A stretch of 64,000 nucleotides of DNA from Purpureocillium takamizusanense (Eukaryota > Ascomycota > Sordariomycetes > Hypocreales > Ophiocordycipitaceae): positions 1,736,001 to 1,800,000 of the forward strand of contig NC_063071.1 in the NCBI RefSeq assembly GCF_022605165.1, in the 5' to 3' direction. The first letter of the stretch is position 1. Every line of letters begins with the position of its first letter. The notes beneath the pieces were generated by a model. That model searched no databases, had not been told where the DNA came from, and saw nothing but the letters and a program-made list of their open reading frames with translations. Shown in pieces: positions 30,342 through 42,130 of the stretch. The position numbers and the translations under genes are program-made.

Positions 30342-32363
30342 ATGGTTCTCGCAAAGTCCAAAAAGAGCGTCGGGCTTGGCAATGCCTTGATGAACGATCG
30401 CTTTGGCAAGCACAAGGGCTCTGACAGAAAGAAGACATCTGCCATCACGAGGACAAACCATGCTACCGGTGAGCAGTATCTCGTCAACGAGAAACAGGAT
30501 GCAGCTTGGGTCAAGATGCGCTCCGTCACGGAGCAAGGCGCGTTGGACGAGTTCCTGGCCACCGCCGAGCTGGCAGGCACCGACTTTACCGCCGAGAAGA
30601 TGAACAACGTCAAGATCATCCACACCGACCAGAGGAACCCCTACCTGCTCTCGGCGCACGAGGAGCGCGCTGTTCTGGGCAAGCATCGCATGCACAAGGC
30701 ACGCTTGACGGTCCCGAGGAGGCCGAAGTGGGATGCCTCCACGACCCCGCAGGAGCTCGACGTCCGTGAACGCGAAGCCTTTCTGAACTGGAGGAGAGGC
30801 CTTGCAGATTTGCAGGAGAACAACGATCTTCTCATGACCCCGTTTGAGCGTAACATCGAGGTCTGGAGACAGCTCTGGCGCGTCATTGAACGATCCGACC
30901 TCGTCGTCCAGATTGTCGACGCTAGGAATCCCCTCCTCTTCCGCTCAGACGACCTCGAGGTCTATGTCAAGGCGGTGGACCCCAAGAAAGAGAACCTTTT
31001 ACTTATCAACAAGGCCGACATGATGACGCTACGGCAAAGAACGGCGTGGGCCAAGTACCTGACGAAGGCCGGCATTGCCTACAGGTTCTTTTCGGCTCAG
31101 CTGGCCAAGGAGTTGAACGAGGCGAGAGACAGGGACAGCGACTCCGACTCCGATCCTACCCCGGCGCCACAACCGTCAAAGAAGGCGGGGAAGCAGCCTG
31201 CGAGGGATGATGAAATCGATGAGTCCGAAGAGGAAGACGAAAGCGAGGAGGAAGGCGGGGTTGATGCAGATGGTGATGTGGACACTCAAATCCTGACGGT
31301 TGAGGAGCTGGAGGATATATTCCTCCAACATGCTCCCGAAGATGCAGGTATGGTTATCAACGGACCTTTTATTTGAAAGCAAAATGTATGGCTAACACGT
31401 CCAGGCTCGGACCACAAGTTGCAAGTCGGTCTGGTCGGCTACCCCAACGTCGGCAAGTCGTCGACAATCAACGCCCTCATTGGCGCCAAAAAAGTGTCCG
31501 TCTCGTCCACGCCGGGCAAGACGAAGCACTTCCAAACCATCCACCTCAGCGAGCGCGTCATCCTGTGCGACTGCCCCGGTCTCGTGTTCCCCAACTTCGC
31601 CTTCACCAAGGCCGACCTCGTCTGCAACGGCGTCTTGCCCATTGACCAGATGCGCGAGTACACAGGCCCCGTCGGGCTCGTCACGCAGCGCATCCCGCAA
31701 CGCTTCCTCGAGGCCGTGTACGGCATTCGCATCAAGACGCGGCCGCTCGAGGAGGGAGGCACGGGTGTTCCCACATCGGAGGAGCTCCTGCGCGCATACG
31801 CTATGGCGCGTGGATTCCACACGCAGGGCCTCGGTCAGCCTGACGAGTCCCGCGCGGCGCGCTACGTCCTTAAGGATTATGTGAATGGCAAGCTGCTATT
31901 CGTGCGCCCGCCTCCAGGCATCGAGGACGCCAAGGCCTTCAACAGCGAGCTATACGACGAGTTTCACCTCCCGGAGAAACGACGTGCCGCTCTCGTGACC
32001 GCCGCCCACTCTCATTCCCTCGAGGACGACGACACTGTGGCGCCCTCCGTCACGGAGTCGGACATGATCGCCATCCCCTCAGGCCCCAAGACGGAGAAGC
32101 TCGACGCGGGCTTCTTCAAGCCCAAGAACGTCCAGGGCCACCTCGCCATGCCCTTCAGCTACAAGTATTCGGAGCAGGGGAGCGCGTCGGGCAACAGCGC
32201 GGCGAGCAAGATGCTGAGCGGGCGAAAGGCGCGCTCCATGATTGCGCTGGAGAACGGCATCGACCCCAAGGACGTGGAGGTGGTGGCGGGGAAGAAGCAC
32301 TACAAGGGCAGGGCGAAGAGCGAGAGGAAGAAGCACCGCGGCATCAATGTGGTAGATGATTGA
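30342..32363 (+). CDS. LSG1: Lsg1, circularly permuted GTPase for 60S maturation
   Basis: Lsg1 is a cytoplasmic GTPase that releases the export adaptor Nmd3 from the 60S subunit. Exons are 30342-31347 and 31405-32363, giving 654 residues (yeast Lsg1, 640). The GTPase motifs are in permuted order. VDARNPLLFRS and the G4 motif NKADMM (about 220) come first, followed by an SAQ-type G5. A Ser/Asp/Glu-rich insert of about 55 residues follows, then G1 GYPNVGKSS (about 347), a G2-region Thr in SSTPGKTKHFQT, and G3 DCPGLVFP (about 390). The N-terminus (KSKKSVGLGNALMNDRFG) and the basic C-terminus (GRAKSERKKHRG) also fit the family. The single intron lies just before G1. The gene is divergent from LTV1 and convergent with the GT2 gene. 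Confidence 0.96.
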
Positions 32364-32706
32364 GGCGCGAAGAGTAGACAAAGTTGAATTAATTCATGAC
32401 GACGAATAATACATTGCGTCTAAATGCTCGTATATCAAGGCTTGTGCATGTGGTTTCTATATGCAGCTTTTGATGGCGATAGTGAAGCGACAAAGGAAAA
32501 CTCGAGGGGGCACATTCCCCCTACATTACCATTAAAAATCTTGTCCGGTTTGCACTCCATCCGTCACCGTCCCTTGCGCCCCGCATCTATTTACTCATAC
32601 TTGATATGGCTTGAAACTCCTACACAGATCCAGATACCGTTTTACCTCATACGATTAACCCGCTGAGAACACACCGGCAGAAAACGGCATTCGGTCGCGG
32701 TATCGA
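32364..32706. other. Convergent 3' region between LSG1 and GT2
   Basis: These 343 bp between two stop codons hold no recognisable coding sequence and should contain both 3' UTRs. Confidence 0.6.
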
Positions 32707-35639
32707 CTAGTAATTGAACACCATCAGGCTCGGGTTCAGCACGAGCGGGACCAAGGCGTGGAACCCCAGGTTGAGAGCGAGCGGCACGATGACGGAGAAG
32801 TCGGTGATGGCCCAGTCCGGGGGCGCAAAGGCGCCGAGGTAGACCAAGGCGCCGACGAGCAGCGCGATGGTGAGGTACATCCACTTGAACGTCTTGAAGA
32901 TGCGGGGCATCTCCTGGAAGAAGTTGCTGTCCTCCTTCTCCTTGGACGTGGCGCCCCACTGCATGTCGACGTAGAAGAGGTGCGCGAGCAGGGCCATGGT
33001 GATGTGGAAGGAGATGCCGCCGAAGAAGACGGTCATCATGGGCATCCACTTGAGGTTCTCGATCAGGGAGCCGAGGAGCGAGCGCTCGCCCGTGCGGTAG
33101 CGGAAGATGGCGAGGGAGACGGGACCCGAGGCGTTGAAGACGACGATGAGCGATAGGAAAACGTTCCACGAGGTGAGGTAACAGCTCCCCAGGTCGTCGC
33201 GGAACCAGCCGACGATGAAGTAGTTGATGACGGTGAGCAAGAGGGCGGAGCCGAGGGCAAAGTAGGAACACATGTAGGCCATGATGGATATCTTGGACGA
33301 GAGCATAATGTTGGACCCGAGGTAGGTGTAGAAGAGGGGGGTAAAGGGCCCTTTGAAGATCCAGCGGTGGAGAGGGTGGAAGATCATCTCGCTCACGCCG
33401 TACGCGTACTTCTGCCAGCGAGCAATCTCGTCGTATATGGTCAGAGAGACACCTTCCTTGAATTGGTCGTTGTGGTAGCTGGCAATCCGGATGATGTTGC
33501 CTCGCATTTGCAGGCGGAGTGCCATGTCAAAGTCCTCGGAGACATGGCTCTCAGACCAGTAAGGGACATGACCCGAGTCTTCTGCGACTCCCACCTCTTG
33601 AACAGCTACCGATTGTTAGCAGAGTCGTGTAGTTTCGCCGCAATGGGCGCTTGCTTACCTTGCCACCGGAGAAACGCGTTATGGCCAACAAAGGGCGCAA
33701 CTTCGCCGGAGCCGATGGAAAAGCGGATCGAAGTGTAGACAAGGTTTGTGAAAAACGTGATGCCATTTTCGAAGTAGTCGTGTGCAACCTGCATGACGCC
33801 GGTAGAGTGCTGGACAATTGCTGTCTCCGGGGACAGGAACATCTCCGCGGCTCCGTAGAGGAGGCAGTCGACGGGCTGCAAAAATGAGCTTCAAGGTCTG
33901 TTCAGATCATAGGGAGTGCGCAACATACCACCCGGGTATCCGAATCGACAATGAGAATGAATTCACCAACACGGATGTCGCCGTCAGCCCAAGCAAGAGG
34001 GTTCTCGGCCAGCACGCGGGCCAAAGCCTCCGAGTACATGTTGGCCTCCTCAGCCTCGTCCACCATATCCGATCCAAGCGAGGCCAGCCGCTCATCGACC
34101 ATTTCTTGAATATAGGCCTCTACCTTTTGAGAAATGTTGAGGGCAAAGTTCATGTTGGACGCCTTCTTGAACTTGCCCTTGCGCACGAAACCCTCATCCC
34201 CGTTGTGCTTCGGCCGTGCAACCCATCCAATGTTATTGTCATGGTAGAAGTCTCGTCGCTGTTGGACGATTGCTTCGTCCATACCCGCCCGGAGACCATC
34301 GTCGTTGACGAAGATATTGGCAGAACCGCCGTGGGACTCGTAGAATGAGATGGCTGCTTGGAGGCTGCGGATGGTCGGAATAATCACAGACTCCATACCC
34401 TCCTTGTAGACGGGCATCTGAATAGTGATCTTGGGGGGCAGGAAGCCATCCGCAAAAGCCCGTTTAAGGCAGGGCTTGTGGCATGAGTAGTACCTCGAAT
34501 TTGTGCTGACACCGCCAATGGGCCCGATCATCTGGAAAAGGTTGCTGAAAATGACTTGAAAGAAGAACAGACTGACACATATCAGCAGGGGGATCGGGGC
34601 AACGAGGGCCAGGTGCATCCACGAGCCGTCCAGAATGCACTCGGTGACCACTTTGCCGATGTAGGCGCCGAACAACAAGCAGATGGATAGGCACATTGCC
34701 ATTCCAACGAAAAAGGCCGAAGCCCGAGCAACAGGTCGAGCGACAGACTCGGGACGGTCCATGCCGGGATCCCTGTCGAGTTCCTCAGTACTTTCGTTGA
34801 TGTATGATAGGGGTGTTCCCTTTTCCAGCGCCGGCGTCGAATAACCGTTAGGGCTGGACATGCCGGATGACATGACGGAAGGTGCTCTGCTGGGCATCGG
34901 GAGAATGTTGAACGGTAGCCTGCCTTCGCCCCAGACCTACTTTTGAGGTAAGCTTGTGAAGAATGGCAAGTGGAAAGTACGCGGCCTACCAGCGAGAGGA
35001 GCTTCTCCTCCATCTGTGTCGCGGCCGGAACGATGTTCTGTAGATCATCATGCCAGACAAGGACAAGCCGCTCCTGCCGGCAAATGCAAGCATATTGAAA
35101 CTTCTTAACTGTTGCCGAGTGTGCAAAAGACAGAGAGTCGATGATCTGGACCTGCGAGCCGTCCTTGAATTTCAACTCTGTATGGCCTGGCGTCAGGGAC
35201 TTGAGAACACCATCGAGCAGCTGTGGGCGTATCGTGACTGCCACGCTCAGATTCAGTCGCATTACAGCCCCTAAAAGGACATGATGAACTGTATCTGGGG
35301 CGGTGACATAGTTGCCTCTTGATCGTCGCAGCAAAACTCCAAGACAGTCGTCGTGACTTCGGGCAGATTCAGGGGGTGTCCAACCACTGGCCACTACTCT
35401 GTTGTTGAGGTACCTGACCATCTACGTAGACGTCAATGCCATTAGCTTGTAGTGAACTGAGGCTGCGCTTCACCTACCGTCTTGTAACGGAATTCATCGT
35501 CATATTGCCTATTTGGGGGCGTGTTCGGTCCCGAGCTGCTCCCGCTGGACTCGGACGGCGCCAGTGACGGAGTCGCAAAAGACCTGTTCCTCGGAAGAGG
35601 AGTGAGCCCATGGACGGAGGGCATTTCGGAGGGATCCAT
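32707..35639 (-). CDS. Family 2 glycosyltransferase, fungal membrane type (ZtGT2-like)
   Basis: This is a processive-type GT2 membrane enzyme related to chitin, cellulose and hyaluronan synthases. Exons are 35639-35478, 35421-34990, 34936-33929, 33875-33659 and 33596-32707, giving 902 residues. A variable 250-residue N-terminus precedes two transmembrane helices near residues 260-315. The catalytic domain shows MPVYKEGMESVIIPT, NIFVNDDGLR, the DXD motif in LIVDSDTRV (end of exon 3), EDFDMALRL in exon 5 and a degenerate Q-x-x-R-W region (EIARWQKYAYG). Several further helices follow. It most resembles the fungal GT2 family studied in Zymoseptoria and Fusarium as required for hyphal growth on solid surfaces; I place it there from memory of the architecture. 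The sugar donor and product are not known from sequence. The first ATG of the open frame was chosen as start; upstream frame extension has only GTG. Confidence 0.82.
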
Positions 35640-38600
35640 GGCGGAGTGCGACCCTGAAAGCGATGCTTCCAGTAGCAAGTCCCAGTTGCTGCCCACTTCG
35701 AGATGTGTCGAACTCTAGCAATAATGAAAGGCCGACCTGCTCACAGAGGCCGAGAGAGCCCCTTAAGAACATCAGCGCTCGACACACTACCTTCCAGAAC
35801 TCGAATCAGGCCAATAGGCTGATCAGTGTCAAAGCGATTATCATCGGGATCCAGCCAGGTGGCACTGCGGTGACGCTGCAAGAGCAGAACACCTTAACGG
35901 GGCGGCCGAGATGGACTGTTGAGGACACTAACTAGTTCGTGTCTTCAGAGCAGCGCGAGCGCACTCGCAAGGTACCCGCCGCAGACATTCCTGTCAATAA
36001 CCAGCAGCAGGTTAATTAGGTGCTTGGGGGCTGGCGACCGCAGAGGTAACCCTCCCTCATCACGGCGTGACCTTGCCGGTGCTGGTCCCGACTCCCTGGC
36101 TTGCATCGACAGGTCGAGGCCCGCAGCAGATAGTGGATGGCTTTGTAAAATCCATGACCGCGTTGGCCACTTGTCAAGAACCATGACCGCCTTCGCCAGT
36201 TCCTCCTCGGAGCAGTCAATAGTAGAGGCATTCGGATCTTATCCGGGTGGTCGATGTCGTGGCTCTATCCGTAGCGATGCTAGGAGTGGGTCGAGCTGGA
36301 TGATGGAACGCCGACGTCAACGGCATCAAGTACCGCACCCACCTGTAACTCTGCAATACGTTCGACACGGCGACGGCGTGCGAAGTGGTTGCAGCCCTGG
36401 TCACTTACTTCGTACGCCTGCCGAAACCCAGCCCGGCTGAGCGGACTGCAGCACGGCATCTGGCAATGCGCTGTTCCTGGACCGTGTGTGGATCAACAAG
36501 CGTCGTGTGTGGACCGCCCTTCTCGCTTGTTGCAGGAGATGCTGCAAGGCCAGAGTCGTATTGCCGTCATGGGTCTACCGGTGATGATGAACGCCGGCGC
36601 GGCCATTGGTAACCGCGTCCGTTAGCATCGAAATCGCCTAGAGAAAGGCCGAGCCGAGCTAGTCAGTCAAGGCCGGTCGATGCCACGACACAATCCAGCT
36701 GGACAGATAAAGAGCCATTGTCATGATGCAATAGAATAGTGGCCTCGTTGATATCATCGTCCGTCTCGGGGTGTGAGCCGAGACGAGGGATGCATGTCGG
36801 TGAGTCAAGGCATGAAAGCCGCCTCGCATGTCGCTGCGGTGCATGTAAGTCATAATTGTATCACCTTGTCCCGGCCGAGAGCAGCAACACTCCGGTTGGC
36901 CAGGAACCGTTGTGGGAGTTGAGTACTTGCTCAGCTACCGACCCAGCATACGGCAACGGTGCATACTGAGTACCACCAAACGCACCCCTGGCCTCACATC
37001 CTAGTCTGGGAAGGGGTCCGGGGACTCGTGCCGTACCTTATCAGGCTGGATAGCTTCATGTCTCTAGCCAACTTCCAAGGCAGTGAGCTGGATTCAAGGG
37101 ATAAACACCGGTCGAGCCGAGGCCAGCCGCCTCGTCCGGGAGCCTGGCTGGCTGAACGAGATGCAGATAAGAAGGCAGTTCCTCGGATCCAGTGCCGTCG
37201 ATGGCAACGCGGGAGCGAACACGAGCCGGCATCACCCCAACGCAAGAGGTCATTCTTGGCACCACAAAGATAGATAGTGCAGATGCCACCAAGGTAAACG
37301 CAGCAAATTGGCGACAGCGCGCCTAGCTTCCCCATCGAGCGACTCAGCCCAAGGCAGCATGTCATGGCCGGTGGCACAGGTGACAATCTTGGGGGCTTCG
37401 GTGATGCCAGAAGGCGTTCTCCAGCTCGATGCTCACGGCACAGCACGAGCCGACGCCGAGGACGAGACGATTAGTCGTGCTTTACCACGCGTTGCCTCGT
37501 CGTGGCTAGGCCGACCCGCGGTCGAGTTCAAGGTTGGCTCGTAGCCGCTGCCGAAGGAGGCCGCTGGTGGACGCTGGGGAGGCCGACGGTGATGGAACGG
37601 CGTCGTTGAGGCGGACGGTCGCTCTCTTACTGTAGTTCCACGTATGGCTCCCCCCGATAACGAACAGCTTCAACCTGGAAGTCGGTGGATCCCTGAGTCT
37701 TGAGGCGCTTACGGAATATGGTTCTCTCGTGCCTTCCTCATGGGCACGTCGCAGCGTTGCAGAGCTGCCATGTTTCACCTTCAACAAGGAAGCTACGCTC
37801 TCCCGGTGCGCCTTCCTTGGCAGGATCCATGGATGGACGATGAGGTGGTGACCATGACCATGGGAAGTCGGCACGGCGGGGCGCGGCTTCCTAAGCAGTG
37901 ACCTAGAGTTAGTGCGACGACGCGCTAGTTAGTGAGCGCCTCAACTGCCTTCCGACTCGTCAACATCGTGGGAAAAATTTCGTCCTTGTGCATCATTTGC
38001 TTCCCTCTCCGGCGCCTTGCATAGTCGTGCACATACATGCACAACTCACGGCGGCGGTAAATGCACGGCCCGCCACGACTCGCTTTTTCGTCCGCCATCG
38101 TCTTCGGAGTTGATTTCGCGCCACGAATGGTCTCGGTATCACACACTGCGACTCTCCTTCTTGCCGGGGCCACCATCTCAAGCCACCAGATCGTGGCGTC
38201 CGGCTGGGCTAAAGTTAGTGCCGGCCCGGCTCAGAGCCGTCAGAGACGGACGGGGAACCGGGGACCCTAGAATTTGGAATGAAGTTCGGGTGAGCTGGTG
38301 GAGGTGCCACACCGACGACGTCCTGCCTTGCCTGGCTCTTTTGTCCCGTCCGCGCCACCGATGACACCCCGCGCCCGTACACGATGGCCAGCGCAACCTC
38401 GCTCAGCGGCGGACGAGAAGGATTTCCAGATGCATGGGCCATTCAGCAGCGGCCGTGACTCGCGAGCCTGCCAGCAATTTGTACGCTCGGTCATCGTCTC
38501 ATCCGCCAGCCCTTTTATTCCCCGCCAGCAGCGAGTGACGGATGTATCATACGACCATGAGTTATACGCCTTTCGAATGAAATTAAGCGATGACTGGAGA

Positions 38601-39372
38601 TGGGTGACCCGCGGCAAGCAGCTCGTCTCATGTGTCCAGGACCATGTCTGGGGCTTCGCAGATGACGGCGTTCACGCTTTGAGCTTGCCGAAAGAAGCAG
38701 CGTGCAAGGGGAAGGGTTGCAATATTGACTCTTGGCCCTAGCACGCAGATAGAAGAGTCAGGGACGAGGCCCATGGACCCTCTGCGTATACTTGAAGTCT
38801 GAGCAGACTAGAGTAGTTATCGGCTGCACACAGGCCTATTCCTGACTCGATATCAAAGCCAACAAGGACTGAGGCTTCTCGGCCGGGTCCTTGCCGCGCG
38901 AACGACCGAGGAAATGATCACCGCTGTGGAGAGGAACTTGTGCTCGTAGCACGACGCCGCAAACGCGCGCCTACAGAACAGCGTCCGAGCAGAAAAATAC
39001 GAGAGCGTAGCATCGGCAGCGAGCCACGGTTGCGAACCCGCGGCGTTGGAACACAGCTGCTTCTAGCGTGCATCCGCGAATGCGACAGGCGCCGGCGGTC
39101 CGAAGCTTCTACCAAGGCCCAGTCGAGGCATATTCTGTGGCCGTAACACTCCGGCATGCCGCTCTTGTGGCTGTCTCGCAGGATGAAACTCGTATCGGTG
39201 ACCGGCCATGCAGCGCATCGGACACACCGCGTTGCCGTTGCCTCTGACCCGTTCCCATGCGCGCCATCTATATCCCCCCAACATCTCTCGCCTTACCCTT
39301 GTCTCCCTGTTGGTGCTCGAGATTCTCCCCTCATCCAGTCGACGGCACTTAGATTGAAGCAAGCAAACCGCC
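35640..39372. other. 3.7 kb intergenic region, no supported gene
   Basis: No open frame here shows a domain or credible intron structure. The most protein-like stretch is a minus-strand frame of about 100 codons at 35945-36240 (EEELAKAVMVLDKWPTRSW onward), which I cannot assign and which could be a remnant. The right end should hold the promoter of the GH16 gene. Base composition is not visibly AT-shifted, so I see no sign of strong RIP mutation. Confidence 0.45.
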
Positions 39373-40882
39373 ATGGTCGACGTGCAGGAGAAGCCCGAGG
39401 GCGGCTCGCCCGTTCAGAGAAGGGCCCGCGCCATCCTCCCTCCCGCTCCCGTAGCGACGATGACCACTAACAGCCCGTCCGGGCCGTCGCCACACGCCAC
39501 GCCCAGGGCTTCATCCGTCTATGAGGGCTTCCGGCATAGATTCAAGAGCTATCGCCTACGCGGTGAGTACGAGAAGCCGTGGCTGGCAGACCCGGCCATG
39601 AAGAAGACGCGCTGGAACAACTACATCGTCTGGGCGTGGATGGCGCTGGGGGTCATCGGCGCAGGGGCCATATGCTTCTTTCTGGTCTGGCCGTACCGGA
39701 ACCTGGACGTAAGTGCACAAGACTCGGATGACCTTGAGTCCTCATCATGAACAGAGACAAGAACGGAGCTGACCCGGCAGCGCAACTTGCAGTACTGTCT
39801 CGTATACGAAGACCACTTTGACAGGCTCGATACGGACGTCTGGACGCACGAGGTGCAGCTCGACGGCTTCGGCACAGGCGCCTTCGACTGGACGACGACG
39901 GACCCTAAAAACTCGTACATTGATGCCTCGGGCCTGCACATTGTGCCCACGCTGACCAACGAGACAACGAGCATCACAAATGACCAGCTCTACGCAAACT
40001 ACACGCTGGATCTGCTCCATGACGGCACCTGCACGAGCCGGCAGAACTCATCGTGCTTTGTGCGGTCCAACCCCGAGAAGGGAGCCATGATCCCGCCCGT
40101 GCGCTCCGCGCGCCTGTCTACCAAGGGCAAGAAGAGCATCCGCTACGGAAAGGTTGAGGTCGTCGCCAAGTTGCCCAAGGGGGACTGGATGTGGCCTTCC
40201 ATCTGTGAGTTGTCGCCCACCCAACATCTCAGCCCTGACCCAAGGCGATGTTCACTCTTTCTCCTCTGTCTTTCCCTACCACTAGATTTGCTTTTGAACC
40301 TGACAACATGGCCCAGGGATGATGCCCGAGGACTCGGTATACGGCGAGTGGCCTCGCAGCGGCGAAATAGACATTATGGAGGCCCGTGGCAACAGGCGAG
40401 ACTATCCTGAAGGCGGCCGCAACTACTATTACGGCACACTGCATTGGGGTGAGTCTTTCCGCTCCCGTACAAGTAATCTGAATGTATTGTATATAAGTGC
40501 CAACGCTGACACTTTCCTCATAACCAAAATCACAGGCCCCACCTCCGAGACGAACTCGTACTGGAGGACCACCAACGCGAAGCGCATCCGGCGCGGCGAC
40601 TACTCGTCGTCGTTGCACACGTTCGGCGTGCAGTGGACGCCCAAGTACATCTATTTTTATATCGACTCGCGCATTCACCAGATCCTGTTCATCGGTTTCG
40701 AGCGCGACCGCCCGCTCTACGACGTGGGGCGCTTCGCCAGCATGGCCGAGAATCAGACCCTGCTCGCCAACCCTTGGGCGCGCAGCAACTCGACCACGGG
40801 CAACGCCCCCTTTGACCAGCGCTTCTACCTCATCCTCAGCGTCGCTGTCGGATCCCGCAATGGTTGGTTCTTGTACGTCAAA

Positions 40883-40941
<59 letters not shown>

Positions 40942-41313
40942 TGCTGTCTCTCGCCCAACCCAGTCGCCCTTGTCACCACCTTTCCCACTCCTCTACTATC
41001 CTCCATCCCTCCCCCTCTCCCTCCTCCTAACAGCCCACCGCGCTCTAAACCACCCACCTAACCACCCATCAATGCAACTGCAAAGCTGGGAGAACCATAC
41101 AAGAAATTTCACTAACGCCACTCTCCCCCTCCTCCCAGGGACAACGTCGGCGGCAAGCCCTGGATCGACAAGGCCAAGAACGCACAGTGGACGTTCTGGG
41201 ACGCCGCGACCGACTGGCTTCCCACGTGGGGCGCGGGCGACGAGCGCGGCATGACGGTCCGCTCCGTGCGCATGTGGCAGCAGGGCGCCTGCGGCCACGC
41301 CGCGGAGCTATAG
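39373..41313 (+). CDS. GH16 glycoside hydrolase/transglycosylase anchored as a type II membrane protein
   Basis: This GH16-family enzyme is predicted to act on beta-glucan at the cell surface or in the secretory pathway. Exons are 39373-39708, 39781-40204, 40317-40448, 40536-40872 and 41139-41313, giving 467 residues. Residues 1-80 are polar and cytosolic. One transmembrane helix spans about 84-106 (VWAWMALGVIGAGAICFFL), with no cleavable signal. The GH16 domain fills the rest. Its active site is GEIDIMEARGN, with nucleophile E270, D272 and acid/base E275. Other family blocks are KLPKGDWMWPSIWMMP and LHTFGVQWTPKYIYFYID. N-glycosylation sequons (NET, NYT, NSS, NQT, NST) agree with a lumenal domain. 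The overall plan recalls fungal GH16 proteins and beta-glucan-recognition-like sequences more than Kre6/Skn1. Intron 4 contains a (TC)24 tract. Confidence 0.85.
40891..40938 (+). repeat. (TC)24 microsatellite in GH16 intron 4
   Basis: Twenty-four perfect TC units lie 18 nt after the donor (GTACGT at 40873) of a 266-nt intron. It is pyrimidine-pure on the transcribed-sense strand, so it could act as a decoy polypyrimidine tract. Confidence 0.92.
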
Positions 41314-42130
41314 TGGACCCGTTTCCTCCTCGCCTCCTCGCCTCCTCGCCTCATCTCGTCTCGTCTCTTTGCAACATACATATATCTATCTATGTTAGAG
41401 CTCGCGTCTTCTTGTAGTATTTTGTTCCCCTCCCCCCTTTTCCTTGGCCAGGTCTTTTTTTTGTGTGTGCATCGAGTTGTACGGCATTCTTCCGAGGAGG
41501 TGTCTGTATCTACTTCGTGTGTACTATTGTAAGTATGGGAGCATTGGCACGGTAATCACGGACTTGGTAAAACATCTGATGAATGGGAACATGGACATGT
41601 AATATCTCTAGAGTATTCAAGGTGGCTGGTCGAGGCAGATAATGTGCACCTACCACGTCCCTCTTCTCGGCGGTGTGATTGTGAATGCACTTCGCTTCAG
41701 AGACCTGAGCGACAGTCTTAGACGTCGCACTCAGCTTCATGGCTGCATCATGTGGCAAAAAGTAAAAAACAAAGACAACAAGTCGTTTGTGTTCCCGTGT
41801 CTCTAACGCTAGCTAACTAAAATGAAATGGGTATTCCTTCCTGTCCTGCTCTCGCGCGTCGTACTGTGCAATCCCGGCTTCGGGGCCCCAAGCACTCCCC
41901 CTTGACACCGCAGACAGCGCGTTGCTTAGTGAAAACGTGCCGTACCATGCCATGCCGTGCCGTGCCGTGCTTTGTTGTGCATCGTTCGCCCGATATCAAA
42001 ACTCCGCAATGCCCCATGAAAGAACACCTCCTGATTGCCCGTGGTTTCCGCCCATCGCCGTGTACTGTATGTAAGTGCGCCTCCGAACTGGTTCGTATCC
42101 CCATGTGTAAGCCCTGTATGAAGACGTCGC
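41314..42130. other. Convergent 3' region between GH16 and GAR-protein genes
   Basis: These 817 bp hold no supported gene. A short pentanucleotide repeat (RTGCC, about five units) lies at 41946-41970. Confidence 0.55.
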
